From Bradyrhizobium symbiodeficiens (GTDB lineage: Bacteria; Pseudomonadota; Alphaproteobacteria; Rhizobiales; Xanthobacteraceae): a DNA stretch of 64,000 nt. A model generated the notes under the pieces. It did not search any database and had not been told where the DNA came from. It worked only from the letters and a program-made list of their open reading frames with translations. The position numbers were made by a program, and so were the translations under genes. Within the stretch, counting starts at the first letter, position 1. Each line of letters opens with the position of its first letter. Shown piece after piece: positions 50,594-59,251 of this stretch. The stretch covers positions 5,086,501 to 5,150,500 of the forward strand of contig NZ_CP029427.2 of NCBI RefSeq assembly GCF_002266465.3. Reading direction: 5' to 3'.

Positions 50594-51556
50594 GTGAAAA
50601 CAATCAGCGTCATCACGCCCTGTTACAATGAAGAGCTCAACGTCAGGGATTGCTACGAGGCAATCCGGAAGATCTTCGACGGCGAGCTCCAGGGCTATCA
50701 GCGCGAGCACATCTTCTGCGACAACGCCTCCGACGATCGCACCATGGAGATCCTGCGCGAGATCGCAGCGCGGGACCCGGCGGTAAAGATCATCGTCAAT
50801 GCGCGCAACTTCGGACCGCTCCGCAACACCTACAACGGCGTGATGGCCTCGCGCGGCGACGCCGTCCTGCTGTTCATGCCGGCGGACCTTCAGGATCCAC
50901 CCGAATTGCTTCCTGAATTCGTCAAGCTGTGGGAAGCCGGCTACGAGATCGTCTATGGGATCCGCGCCGCGCGCGAGGAAAGCCGTCTGATGCGCGGGCT
51001 CCGCAACACTTACTACCGCGTGCTGACCCGGTTCTCCGAGCTCAAGGTGCCTCCAGGAGTCGGTGACTTCCAACTTGTCGACAGGCGTGTTGTCGAGGCC
51101 ATGCGTCACGTCCGTGACGCCTATCCGTTCATGCGAATGATGACGTTCGAATGCGGCGGTCGCATGGTCGGCGTGCCCTACACCTGGCGCGAGCGCAAGA
51201 AGGGATTTTCCAAGAACCGCGCCAGCGCGCTGATCGATCAGGGCCTCAACGGGCTGGTGTCCTTCACCACCGCGCCAGTCCGATTCGGCCTGCTCGCGGG
51301 CTTTCTGATCTCGGCCGTGAGCATCGCATACGCGATCGTCAACTTCATCATCGGCCTGGTACTTTATCAGAAGCTCGCCGAACCCGGCATCCTCACACTG
51401 ATCGTCGCCATGTTCTTCTTCGGTGGCGTACAGCTGTTCTTCATGGGCATGATCGGCGAGTACGTTCTCGCGATCTACGGACAGGTGCGCGAGAAGCCAG
51501 TAGTCTTCGAGCGCGAGCGCGTCAATTTCGACCCCTTATCGCCGCCCGGCCCGTGA
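50594..51556 (+). CDS. GtrB/DPM1-like polyprenyl-phosphate glycosyltransferase
   Basis: 320 residues from GTG at 50594. GT2 domain: ISVITPCYNEELNVRDCYEAI, CDNASDDRT, and the metal site MPADLQDPPELL. Two C-terminal membrane helices (LLAGFLISAVSIAYAIVNFI; TLIVAMFFFGGVQLFFMGMIG). It would move a sugar from its nucleotide to undecaprenyl phosphate at the inner membrane, for later use on the periplasmic side by a transferase such as its neighbour. Typical length and topology. Confidence 0.88.
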   Translation: MKTISVITPCYNEELNVRDCYEAIRKIFDGELQGYQREHIFCDNASDDRTMEILREIAARDPAVKIIVNARNFGPLRNTYNGVMASRGDAVLLFMPADLQDPPELLPEFVKLWEAGYEIVYGIRAAREESRLMRGLRNTYYRVLTRFSELKVPPGVGDFQLVDRRVVEAMRHVRDAYPFMRMMTFECGGRMVGVPYTWRERKKGFSKNRASALIDQGLNGLVSFTTAPVRFGLLAGFLISAVSIAYAIVNFIIGLVLYQKLAEPGILTLIVAMFFFGGVQLFFMGMIGEYVLAIYGQVREKPVVFERERVNFDPLSPPGP

Positions 51557-51568
51557 CGCGCAGGCGCG

Positions 51569-52492
51569 TCAGCACTTCGCCAGCGATTGCTCTATTCGCG
51601 CGACGATCGCCTGAGCCGAGAGACCGGCGGCATCGAGCAGCGCCTCGCGCGACCCCGCGCTCGAGGTCTTGCCACCCTGCTCCGGAATGCCGAGGCCTGT
51701 GACCGGCGGTCGCCGCGGATCGCCGGCGAATAGGCCAGCTACCAGGCTGAACAAGCCGCCGCGCAAGATGTGCTCTTCGAGCGTCACGACGAGCGAGGCG
51801 TCGCGCACGGCGTCGCGGATCGCGGCTTCGTCGAGCGGCTTCAGGCAGGAGACGCTGACGACACCGACGGCACGGCCCCGCCCGGCGAGTTCGCCGGCGG
51901 CCTCCAGCGCGCGGGAGGCAATCGGCCCCGACGCGAGGATGACGACATCCCGTCCGTCACGCAAAACCCTGGGCTTGCGCAGATCGGTCACGGCGGCGCC
52001 GAGATTCGGCTCCCCCTGACGGCTGAGCCGCAAGTAAGACGGCCTGCCGCTGGTTGCGATCAGACGCGTTGCAGCCCGTACCTCCATGGGATCGCACGGC
52101 ACGAACACCTCGATGCCCGGCAGCATCGACATGATCCCCGCATCCTCCAGCGCGTGGTGGGTGTAGCCCTGGCTGCCATAGGCATAGCCTGCGCCCACCG
52201 CCACGACCTTGACGTCAGCACCGTGGTAGCAGACGTCGTTGCGAAGTTGCTCGAGGCAGCGCAACGTGGGGAAATTGCCGATCGAGTAGATGAAGACGGT
52301 CTTGCCCGACAGCGCAATTCCGGCGGCGATCCCCGCCATGTTCTGCTCGGCAACGCCGACATTGAGATAGCGATCGGGAAACTTCGCCGCGAAAGGCTCC
52401 AGCACGGAGTAGCCGAGATCGCCGCAGAGCAGCCAGACGTCGGGATTTTCGCTTGCGGCCTGCGACAGGCTCTCGATGAACGTCGTCCTCAT
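51569..52492 (-). CDS. Transketolase C-terminal-type subunit (pyrimidine + C-terminal domains)
   Basis: 307 residues. Contains the Pyr domain (YLNVGVAEQNMAGIAAGIALSG; AYGSQGYTHHALEDAGIMSMLPG) with the Glu that activates thiamine diphosphate in VAEQNM, and the transketolase C-terminal domain (VVILASGPIASRALEAA; LEEHILRGGL). With the upstream N-terminal subunit it forms a complete two-subunit transketolase. Its start overlaps that gene by 4 bases. In a sugar locus such pairs are likely to build branched sugars by two-carbon transfer rather than serve the pentose pathway. Confidence 0.88.
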   Translation of the reverse strand: MRTTFIESLSQAASENPDVWLLCGDLGYSVLEPFAAKFPDRYLNVGVAEQNMAGIAAGIALSGKTVFIYSIGNFPTLRCLEQLRNDVCYHGADVKVVAVGAGYAYGSQGYTHHALEDAGIMSMLPGIEVFVPCDPMEVRAATRLIATSGRPSYLRLSRQGEPNLGAAVTDLRKPRVLRDGRDVVILASGPIASRALEAAGELAGRGRAVGVVSVSCLKPLDEAAIRDAVRDASLVVTLEEHILRGGLFSLVAGLFAGDPRRPPVTGLGIPEQGGKTSSAGSREALLDAAGLSAQAIVARIEQSLAKC

Positions 52493-53307
52493 GCGCCGAC
52501 CTCGGCCAGCGCCTGCGCGAGCAGCTCATCCGATGGCGAGCGATAATGCCATTCGAGCTTGTTCTCCATGAAGCTCACGCCTTTGCCCTTGACGGTGTGG
52601 GCGATCACGACGGTCGGCCGGCCCGATGCGGCCGGCACGCCGCTCAGCACACGCTCGAGCGCAGCGAGGTCGTGGCCGTCGATCTCCTCGACCTGCCAGC
52701 CGAACGCTTGCCATTTCTCGGCAAACGGATCCAGGTTCAACACCTCGGCGACCGAGCCGAAACTCTGGATCTTGTTGAAGTCGACGATGACGCAGAGATT
52801 GTCGAGCTTGTGATGCGGCGCGAACAGGATGCCCTCCCAGTTCGAGCCCTCGTCGCATTCACCGTCGCTGAGCAGGCAGAACACGCGACTGCCTGCGCCT
52901 GCATGGCGTGCGGCCAGCGCCATGCCGATCGCGATCGGCAGGCCATGGCCGAGCGAGCCGGTCGAAACCTCGACGCCGGGCACGGCGTGGCTGACATGCC
53001 CGGTGAAGATCGACCCGTCGCGGCAATAGGAGTCGAGCTCGGTGAGGGAAAAGAAACCGCATTCGGCAAGCGTTGCGTACATGATCGCCGTGGCGTGGCC
53101 CTTGCTGAGCACGAAGCGGTCGCGGCTCGGGCTTTGCGGCTCAGCGGGATCGACGCGCAGGATCCGCGTGTAGAGCACCGCCAGGATGTCCGCCATCGAG
53201 AGGCAGCCGCCGATATGGGACGCCTTCGCGGCATGCACCATGCGCAACGCGTGCGCACGAATCCGTCGCGCGAATTCTTTCGGCTCAGGAAGATTTTGTC
53301 GCGTCAT
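52489..53307 (-). CDS. Transketolase N-terminal-type subunit (thiamine diphosphate-binding)
   Basis: 272 residues. SHIGGCLSMADILAVLY, RDRFVLSKGHATAIMYATLAE, GSLGHGLPIAIGMALAAR, and the thiamine diphosphate/Mg motif LLSDGECDEGSNWEG...NLCVIVDFNK. Carries only the PP domain of transketolase; the Pyr and C-terminal domains are in the downstream gene. Its start overlaps the end of the NAD-dependent epimerase gene by 23 bases. Confidence 0.88.
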   Translation of the reverse strand: MTRQNLPEPKEFARRIRAHALRMVHAAKASHIGGCLSMADILAVLYTRILRVDPAEPQSPSRDRFVLSKGHATAIMYATLAECGFFSLTELDSYCRDGSIFTGHVSHAVPGVEVSTGSLGHGLPIAIGMALAARHAGAGSRVFCLLSDGECDEGSNWEGILFAPHHKLDNLCVIVDFNKIQSFGSVAEVLNLDPFAEKWQAFGWQVEEIDGHDLAALERVLSGVPAASGRPTVVIAHTVKGKGVSFMENKLEWHYRSPSDELLAQALAEVGA

Positions 53308-54202
53308 GCCACTCTACCGTCTCGCGTAGTCCCTCATCCAACGGCACTTCGGGCTTCCAGCCCAAGGCAAGCATGCGCGAAACGTCCGCGGCCAGGACCA
53401 TAACCTGATCGGGCCGATACGCCAACTCGCCGAAGCCGAGAGCGGCGCCGGGGTCTACGAGATCGCGCAACCGCGTCACCGTCTCGCGCAACGGCGGGGC
53501 GTCGGCGCTGCCGACATTGAAGATGCCGCTCGCCGCTTCGTGCGTGATCGCCAGCCGGAAAGCGCTCGCGGCATCGCGCGCGTGCAGAAATCCCCAGCGC
53601 TGCTCGCAGGCCGTCAGCGCCATATGGTGGCCGGAGCGCAAGTTCCGGATCGTGCTCGGAATCAGCCAATGATCGGCATCTTTCGGGCCGTAGGTCGAGA
53701 AAATCCTGAGCCAGGCGGCACGCAGGCCCCGCTCCTCGCACAGGCGCATCGCCATCGATCCGGCCGCGAGCTTGGCCATGCCGTATAACGTCGTCGGCCG
53801 TGGCACGTCGTCCTCCCGGATCGCGCGATCATAGGGGCCGTACTCCGCCTGCGATCCGGCTCCGACGAAGATCCTGGCGCCGGCTTCGGCCGCGATCTCG
53901 GCGAGGCCCACCGTGTCGGCCACGTTGACGGCCTGGACCGGGCTGTTGCGATCGCTGCCTGCGACACCACGCCAGGCCATGTGCACGACCGCCTCCGGCG
54001 CGAACGCCCCCAGCGCTCCGCGCAGCCCATCCGGATGCTCCAGACTGCCCGGGATCACGTGCAGCCGGTCATGGAGCTGCGCGAGGCGCCAATAGGAACT
54101 TGCCGGCCGCAGCTGGACGGCCACCTCGTGCCCCCGCGCCACGAGGTCCGCAACGAGATAGGAGCCCAGAAAACCGCTCGCACCGGTGGCAAAAACACGC
54201 AT
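53285..54202 (-). CDS. NAD-dependent epimerase/dehydratase (extended SDR)
   Basis: 305 residues. RVFATGASGFLGSYLVADL cofactor motif, VVHMAWRGVAG, VGAGSQAEYGPYD, TLYGMAKLAAG with Tyr and Lys, and RIFSTYGPKDADHW. Resembles epimerases/reductases acting on 4-keto-6-deoxy nucleotide sugars. Co-directional with the split transketolase genes and probably part of the same CDP-sugar branch as rfbF/rfbG at 56208-58039. Exact reaction (epimerisation or 4-keto reduction) is not decided by the sequence. Confidence 0.82.
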   Translation of the reverse strand: MRVFATGASGFLGSYLVADLVARGHEVAVQLRPASSYWRLAQLHDRLHVIPGSLEHPDGLRGALGAFAPEAVVHMAWRGVAGSDRNSPVQAVNVADTVGLAEIAAEAGARIFVGAGSQAEYGPYDRAIREDDVPRPTTLYGMAKLAAGSMAMRLCEERGLRAAWLRIFSTYGPKDADHWLIPSTIRNLRSGHHMALTACEQRWGFLHARDAASAFRLAITHEAASGIFNVGSADAPPLRETVTRLRDLVDPGAALGFGELAYRPDQVMVLAADVSRMLALGWKPEVPLDEGLRETVEWHDATKSS

Positions 54203-54373
54203 AAGCCCCCGGGTAGATCAGCTACCCCGGCGCCGTCAATGTCCCGCTTCGGCAAGGCCCCCCGCCCATGCCACGTTCCCGACACGGCGGAAGGGGCGAT
54301 CCGAACTTGATTATCCGGCCCATGCGGCTAAACGGAGGGCCAGATCGAGGTTCGACGACGCAGGGGTAGACGC

Positions 54374-55327
54374 ATGAATGACTTCCGGCTGGCCATGGTT
54401 TCCGCAGGCTTCGAGCACGGCGGAAACGTCACCCATCGTCACTTCGACGGCCATCCCGACCTGCTCGTCTATCCCTTTGAATCTCAGCTCGGCAACCGCA
54501 ACTTCAACGACTTCCTCGCCTCGGTCGAGCGCGTCCAGTACCGCTATCCCGAATTCCCGGAGGGGCTGACGGCTACCGAGCTCTATGAGCAGATGATCGA
54601 CGAGGAGTTGAAGACCTTCCTGCGCAAGCGCAACGGCTCCAAGTTCCGCGATGCGGACTGCGTGATGGACGAGAAGAAGCGGGTCGCCGAGTTTGCCCGC
54701 ATCGTCGGCGAGCCGCCGATCTTCCGCCGCCAGGTGATCGAAGCCTTCTTCCGCGCGACCTTCGCAGCCTGGGAGAACTATTACGTCAAGCCGCGGCCGG
54801 GCATGGTCCATGTCGGCTACTCGCCCGCCATCGGGATCGATGCCGATCGCATGGTGCGCGACTTTCCCAACGTCCGCATCCTGCACATCGTGCGTAATCC
54901 GTTCTCGGCTTACCGCGACACCAAGCGCCGCCCGTTCCCGCAGCCGCTGACCAAATACCTGATCACCTGGAACATCTATCACTCGACGGTCGAGATGTTT
55001 GCCAAAATGTATCCCGAGAACGTGCGGATCTTCCGTTACGAGGACCTCGTCGACGACAAGCGCAAGTTCATGACCGAGGCGGCCGGATTCATCGGCGTGC
55101 CGTTCGCCGACTCCATGCTTTATCCGAGCTGGAACGGCGTCGAGATCAAGGATTCCATCGCACCTTGGGGAACCGTGCTCAAGAGCACCAAGGACTACAA
55201 CCAGGCCGTGATCCAGGAGCTCTCGGACCAGGAGCGCAAGCAGATTGCACAGGGCACCGCCGCACTCGCCCGTCATTTCGGTTACGACCGGATCGACTAT
55301 CTGAGCCCGCTCTATCGTGCTGAGTAA
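54374..55327 (+). CDS. Sulfotransferase-family protein with atypical PAPS-binding loop
   Basis: 317 residues. The 3'-phosphate-binding region is canonical: RILHIVRNPFSAYRDTKRR, and RIFRYEDLVDD follows. The N-terminal 5'-phosphosulfate loop, normally of the type G-x-x-RSGTT, is replaced by AGFEHGGNVTHRHF, so PAPS binding may be altered. It could sulfate the glycan, or bind another nucleotide. It overlaps the following kinase-like gene by 11 bases. Confidence 0.72.
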   Translation: MNDFRLAMVSAGFEHGGNVTHRHFDGHPDLLVYPFESQLGNRNFNDFLASVERVQYRYPEFPEGLTATELYEQMIDEELKTFLRKRNGSKFRDADCVMDEKKRVAEFARIVGEPPIFRRQVIEAFFRATFAAWENYYVKPRPGMVHVGYSPAIGIDADRMVRDFPNVRILHIVRNPFSAYRDTKRRPFPQPLTKYLITWNIYHSTVEMFAKMYPENVRIFRYEDLVDDKRKFMTEAAGFIGVPFADSMLYPSWNGVEIKDSIAPWGTVLKSTKDYNQAVIQELSDQERKQIAQGTAALARHFGYDRIDYLSPLYRAE

Positions 55328-56207
55328 GATCGCGTTCTTCGAGACCGACGACCGCCCCGACATCGCCGCCGATCGCGCGCGCCTCCTGCCCGCGCTGCGA
55401 CGGCATCTGCAATCCCTGGGCCGCGACGCCACCGTCGCGCCGGCGCCCGGCGGTACCCTCGGTGCCTGCTACGATGCGGATATCTCCGGCGAGAAGCGGT
55501 TTCTGAAGACCCATCTGCCGGGGGCGCGTGCGCGCGCCAACCTCGCCAAGGAAGCCGACATCCTCGAGCAACTCCATGGCAACACGGTCGTGCTCGAACG
55601 ATTCGAGATCCCGCTCGCGAATGGAGCGGCGCGGCTCTGCCTCATGATGCCCGCGCTGGTGCCACAGGCCGCCCCGATGCCCCCCGCTGATGCCGCCGCA
55701 ATGGCATCCGCGTGCAGTGAGCGGCTCAAGGACTGGCAGCCGGATGGGCTTGCCTCGTTCGATCACTATCTGGCGTCCGCCGCAGGGGCACTGGAGACGC
55801 TTTCGAGCCGCGGCCTGCTGGATCGGGCCGGCGCGACCGAGGTGCGCAGGCTGATTGCGCTGCTCGGGGATGGTCTGGCGGATTTGCCCGAGGCGCTCTG
55901 TCACGGCGATTTCGGGCCCAAGAACATCATGCTCCAGGGCGGCGTGCGGCGCGTCATCGACTGGGAAGATGCATTCCGGGGCATCGCCGGCTACGACTAC
56001 CTCTACTGGCTGACCTTCATGGAGAACCGGCCGTTCCTGCAAGAGGCCGCCTTCGGCCGAACCGGTCTTTCGCCCGACGTCGAGCGCGCCATCCTCGTGC
56101 TCGTCGTCCTGCTCAAATCCTATCTGGCGGTCTTGTCGGGCGAGCACCTGCAGCACGCGATGTCGGCAGAGGACCGCATTGCCGAGATCCTGGATCTGCC
56201 GGTCTGA
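55317..56207 (+). CDS. APH-like phosphotransferase
   Basis: 296 residues from a GTG inside the end of the sulfotransferase gene. Aminoglycoside-phosphotransferase / choline-kinase-like fold: GTLGACYDADISGEKRFLKTH (nucleotide-binding lobe), the catalytic HGDFGPKNIM (Brenner-type motif) and the metal-binding VIDWEDA. Probably phosphorylates a small hydroxylated molecule or a sugar in the glycan pathway. Ends exactly next to the convergent rfbG. Confidence 0.77.
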   Translation: MLSKIAFFETDDRPDIAADRARLLPALRRHLQSLGRDATVAPAPGGTLGACYDADISGEKRFLKTHLPGARARANLAKEADILEQLHGNTVVLERFEIPLANGAARLCLMMPALVPQAAPMPPADAAAMASACSERLKDWQPDGLASFDHYLASAAGALETLSSRGLLDRAGATEVRRLIALLGDGLADLPEALCHGDFGPKNIMLQGGVRRVIDWEDAFRGIAGYDYLYWLTFMENRPFLQEAAFGRTGLSPDVERAILVLVVLLKSYLAVLSGEHLQHAMSAEDRIAEILDLPV

Positions 56208-57272
56208 TCAGGCCTGCGCGGCGCCAGCGACCTGGTCGAGTTGATCGAGCGAGAAGCTGCGCAGGTCCCGGCCCTCGCGCAGCGCCTTGTACCAATCGAC
56301 GGTCAGCTGAAGGCCTTGCGCCAGATCGAGCCGGGGCGTCCAGCCGAGTTCGCTCCGCGCCTTCGCGCAATCGAGCCTGAGATAGGCGGCTTCGTGCGGA
56401 TGCGGGCCGGAATCGGCCGTCCACCGCGCGCCGTCGCCCCACAGCGCGATCAGACGATCGACCACGGTCCCGACCGGCACCTCGCTTGCGGTATCCGGTC
56501 CGAAATTCCAGCCCCCGACGAAACGCTCATCGCCCGCCAATCGCTCGACCAGCGAGAGATAGCCGAGCACCGGGTCGAGCGCGTGCTGCCAGGGCCGCAC
56601 CGAATTGGGATTGCGGATGCGGAGCGCCTCGCCGGCCAGGAACGCCTGCATCGCATCGGGCACCAGGCGGTCGCGCGCCCAGTCGCCGCCGCCGAACACG
56701 TTGCCGGCCCGTGCGGTCGCGACGCGCGCCGCCCCCTTCGCGTTGAAGAAACTATGGCGGTAGGAATGCGTCACGAGCTCGGCGCAGGCCTTGCTGTTGC
56801 TGTAGGGGTCGTCACCGCCGAGCCGGTCGCCCTCGCCGAAGGCGGCGTCGTTGCCGTTGTTCTCGTAGCACTTGTCGCTGGTGACGTTCAGGATCACCTG
56901 CACCGAGCGCAGAGGCCGTGCCGCCTCCAGCACATGCACCGTGCCCATCACGTTGGTCGCAAAGGTCTCGACCGGCTCTTCATAGGACGGACGCACCAGC
57001 GCTTGCGCCGCCATGTGGATGACGATGTCGGGCTCGGCTTCCGCCATTGCGGCGCGCAAGGTGGCGAGATCGCGGATGTCGGCGATGCGGTGCTTGATGT
57101 CGTCGGCGATGCGCGCCGTGACGAACAGCGCGGATTGGTGGGTCGGCGGCAACGCATAGCCGTAGACGTCGGCCCCGAGGCGGCGCAGCAGCAGCGACGC
57201 CCACGCGCCCTTGAAGCCGGTGTGGCCGGTGAGAAAGACCTTCTTGCCGCGCCAGAATGCCGGATCAGTCAC
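56208..57272 (-). CDS. rfbG: CDP-glucose 4,6-dehydratase
   Basis: 354 residues. VFLTGHTGFKGAWASLLL, MAAQALVRPSYEEP, NVTSDKCYEN, DDPYSNSKACAEL and AGNVFGGGDWARDRLVPD are diagnostic of RfbG. Converts CDP-glucose to CDP-4-keto-6-deoxyglucose. GTG at 57272 is preceded by GGAGGG and overlaps the rfbF stop by 4 bases; ATG at 57284 is an alternative start. The product is the entry point to CDP-linked deoxy and branched sugars. No rfbH (3-deoxygenation) is seen in the window. Confidence 0.93.
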   Translation of the reverse strand: MTDPAFWRGKKVFLTGHTGFKGAWASLLLRRLGADVYGYALPPTHQSALFVTARIADDIKHRIADIRDLATLRAAMAEAEPDIVIHMAAQALVRPSYEEPVETFATNVMGTVHVLEAARPLRSVQVILNVTSDKCYENNGNDAAFGEGDRLGGDDPYSNSKACAELVTHSYRHSFFNAKGAARVATARAGNVFGGGDWARDRLVPDAMQAFLAGEALRIRNPNSVRPWQHALDPVLGYLSLVERLAGDERFVGGWNFGPDTASEVPVGTVVDRLIALWGDGARWTADSGPHPHEAAYLRLDCAKARSELGWTPRLDLAQGLQLTVDWYKALREGRDLRSFSLDQLDQVAGAAQA

Positions 57273-58039
57273 CAGACCCTCCATTTGGCACGGTTGCCGG
57301 CCCACTCACCCTCGAGGAAGTTACGATCGCGCAGCGAGTCCATCGGGTGCCAGAAGCCGGGATGCACGTAGGCGCGAAGATCATCGCCGCGCACGAGCTG
57401 CTCCATCGGCTCGCGCTCCCAAATCGTGTTGTCGCCTGCGATCAACTCGCCGACCGACGGCGACAACAGAAAGAAACCGCCATTGATCCAGCCGCCGTCG
57501 TCATTGGGCTTTTCCTCGAAATTGACGACCCGGTCGCCCTCGATCGCGATCGCGCCGAAACGCTTGGCCGGCCGCACCACCGAAACGGTGGCGCGCCGCC
57601 CATGCGCCTTGTGGAACGCGATCTCGGCGGCCAGGTCGATGTCGGCAACACCGTCGCCATAGGTCAATGCGAAGAAGGGCTCGTCCGCGACATAAGGCAA
57701 CACCCGCTTCAGCCGGCCGCCGGTCTGGGTGTCCTCGCCGGTGTCGACGAGCGTAACCCGCCACGGCTCGGCCGTCTCGCGATGCACTTCCATCCGGTTC
57801 TCGGCGATGTGGAAGGTCACGTCGGACATGTGCAGGAAGTAGTTCGCGAAGTACTCCTTGATCATGAAGCCCTTGTAGCCAAGGCAGATCACGAAATCAT
57901 GGAAGCCATAACGGCTGTAGATCTTCATGATGTGCCACAGGATCGGCCGCCCGCCGATCTCCACCATCGGCTTCGGTCGCGTGGTGGTCTCCTCCGCGAT
58001 TCGCGTGCCCAGGCCTCCCGCAAGAATTACGACTTTCAT
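57269..58039 (-). CDS. rfbF: Glucose-1-phosphate cytidylyltransferase
   Basis: 256 residues. VVILAGGLGTRIAEETTTRPKPMVEIGGRPILWHIM is split over the N-terminus as in RfbF; also YGDGVADIDL, GAIAIEGDRVVNFEEKP and WINGGFF, and the terminal HPMDSLRDRNFLEGEW. Forms CDP-glucose from CTP and glucose 1-phosphate for RfbG. First gene of the pair, divergent from the UDP-glucuronate decarboxylase. Confidence 0.94.
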   Translation of the reverse strand: MKVVILAGGLGTRIAEETTTRPKPMVEIGGRPILWHIMKIYSRYGFHDFVICLGYKGFMIKEYFANYFLHMSDVTFHIAENRMEVHRETAEPWRVTLVDTGEDTQTGGRLKRVLPYVADEPFFALTYGDGVADIDLAAEIAFHKAHGRRATVSVVRPAKRFGAIAIEGDRVVNFEEKPNDDGGWINGGFFLLSPSVGELIAGDNTIWEREPMEQLVRGDDLRAYVHPGFWHPMDSLRDRNFLEGEWAGNRAKWRVW

Positions 58040-58128
58040 TCACCTGCTCCGAACGGAGGCACGCTCCCCGCGTACTCCAGACGGCTTCTATACGAAGTGG
58101 CGGGACCTGGAAAATCCATCGGTCTCAA

Positions 58129-58150
58129 ACCACTTCCGATATCAAGTGGT
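58129..58150. promoter_or_regulatory. Inverted repeat in the divergent rfbF / decarboxylase region
   Basis: ACCACTT and AAGTGGT, 7-base perfect arms around CCGATATC, in the 210-base region between two divergent genes. It is followed by TATTTT. Position suggests an operator more than a terminator. Weak evidence. Confidence 0.3.
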
Positions 58151-58249
58151 ATTTTGTTACCCACAAAGCCCTTGGCGTTTTCACCCGTAGCCGATACCAC
58201 TCTGCCGCCGCACCGGGAGACCGTCCCGAGATCCAGCTGGAACCCGATC

Positions 58250-59212
58250 ATGCCGTTTGAAAACTACAGGAACAGCCGCATCCTCGTCACCGGGGGCGCC
58301 GGGTTCATCGGGTCGCATCTATGCGAGCGACTGCTCGATGCCGGAGCCGAAGTGGTATCCGCAGACAATTATTTCACCGGCAGCCGGCGCAACATCGCCC
58401 ATCTGATCGCAAATCCACTGTTCGAAGCTATCCGGCACGACGTCACCTTTCCGCTCTACCTCGAGGTCGACGCGATCTTCAACCTGGCCTGCCCGGCCTC
58501 GCCGATCCACTACCAACGCGATCCCGTGCAGACCACCAAGACCTCGGTGCACGGCGCCATCAACATGCTGGGGCTCGCCAAGCGGCTCAAGGCGCGCATC
58601 TTTCAGGCCTCGACCAGCGAGGTCTATGGCGATCCGCTGATCCATCCGCAGACCGAAGATTACTGGGGCAACGTCAACCCGATCGGCATCCGCTCCTGCT
58701 ACGATGAGGGCAAGCGCTGCGCCGAGACGCTGTTCTTCGACTATTGGCGCCAGCACGGCCTGCCGATCAAGGTCGCGCGCATCTTCAACACCTACGGTCC
58801 GCGCATGCAGCCGAATGACGGCCGCGTGGTGTCGTCCTTCATCGTCCAGGCGCTCCAGGGCGAGCCGATCACCGTTTTCGGCGACGGCGGGCAGACCCGC
58901 TCGTTCTGCTATGTCGACGACCTCGTCGAGGCCATCATGCGGTTGATGGTGACGGCGGAAGACATCACCGGCCCGATCAACCTCGGCAACAATTCCGAGT
59001 TCACGATCCGTGAACTCGCCGAAAAGGTCATCAAGCTCACGGGCTCGCGGTCCAAGCTGGTGTTCAAGCCGCTGCCGCAGGACGACCCGCGCCAGCGCCA
59101 GCCCGACCTCGCCAAGGCGAAGGCGATGCTGAACTGGGAGCCGAAGGTCGCACTCGAGGACGGGCTGAAGGAAACGATCGCCTACTTCAAGCACTCGCTC
59201 GACATCGCCTGA
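58250..59212 (+). CDS. UDP-glucuronate decarboxylase (UDP-xylose synthase)
   Basis: 320 residues. Extended SDR: ILVTGGAGFIGSHLCERLL, ADNYFTGSRRNIAHL, NLACPASPIHYQRDPVQTTKT, ASTSEVYGDPLIHPQ, the YDEGKR active site and FNTYGPRMQPNDGRVVS. These are diagnostic of the UXS family, which makes UDP-xylose from UDP-glucuronic acid. It would supply xylose or a derived pentose to the glycan. Followed by a candidate polymerase 39 bases on. Confidence 0.92.
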   Translation: MPFENYRNSRILVTGGAGFIGSHLCERLLDAGAEVVSADNYFTGSRRNIAHLIANPLFEAIRHDVTFPLYLEVDAIFNLACPASPIHYQRDPVQTTKTSVHGAINMLGLAKRLKARIFQASTSEVYGDPLIHPQTEDYWGNVNPIGIRSCYDEGKRCAETLFFDYWRQHGLPIKVARIFNTYGPRMQPNDGRVVSSFIVQALQGEPITVFGDGGQTRSFCYVDDLVEAIMRLMVTAEDITGPINLGNNSEFTIRELAEKVIKLTGSRSKLVFKPLPQDDPRQRQPDLAKAKAMLNWEPKVALEDGLKETIAYFKHSLDIA

Positions 59213-59251
59213 CCTGCTCGCAACCTCCATCGTCCGCAGCGAGCTTCCACA

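Noticed and set aside
58129..58150. Rho-independent terminator
   Set aside because: The hairpin has T-rich sequence after it, but lies between two divergent genes, where no transcript should end; kept only as a possible operator.
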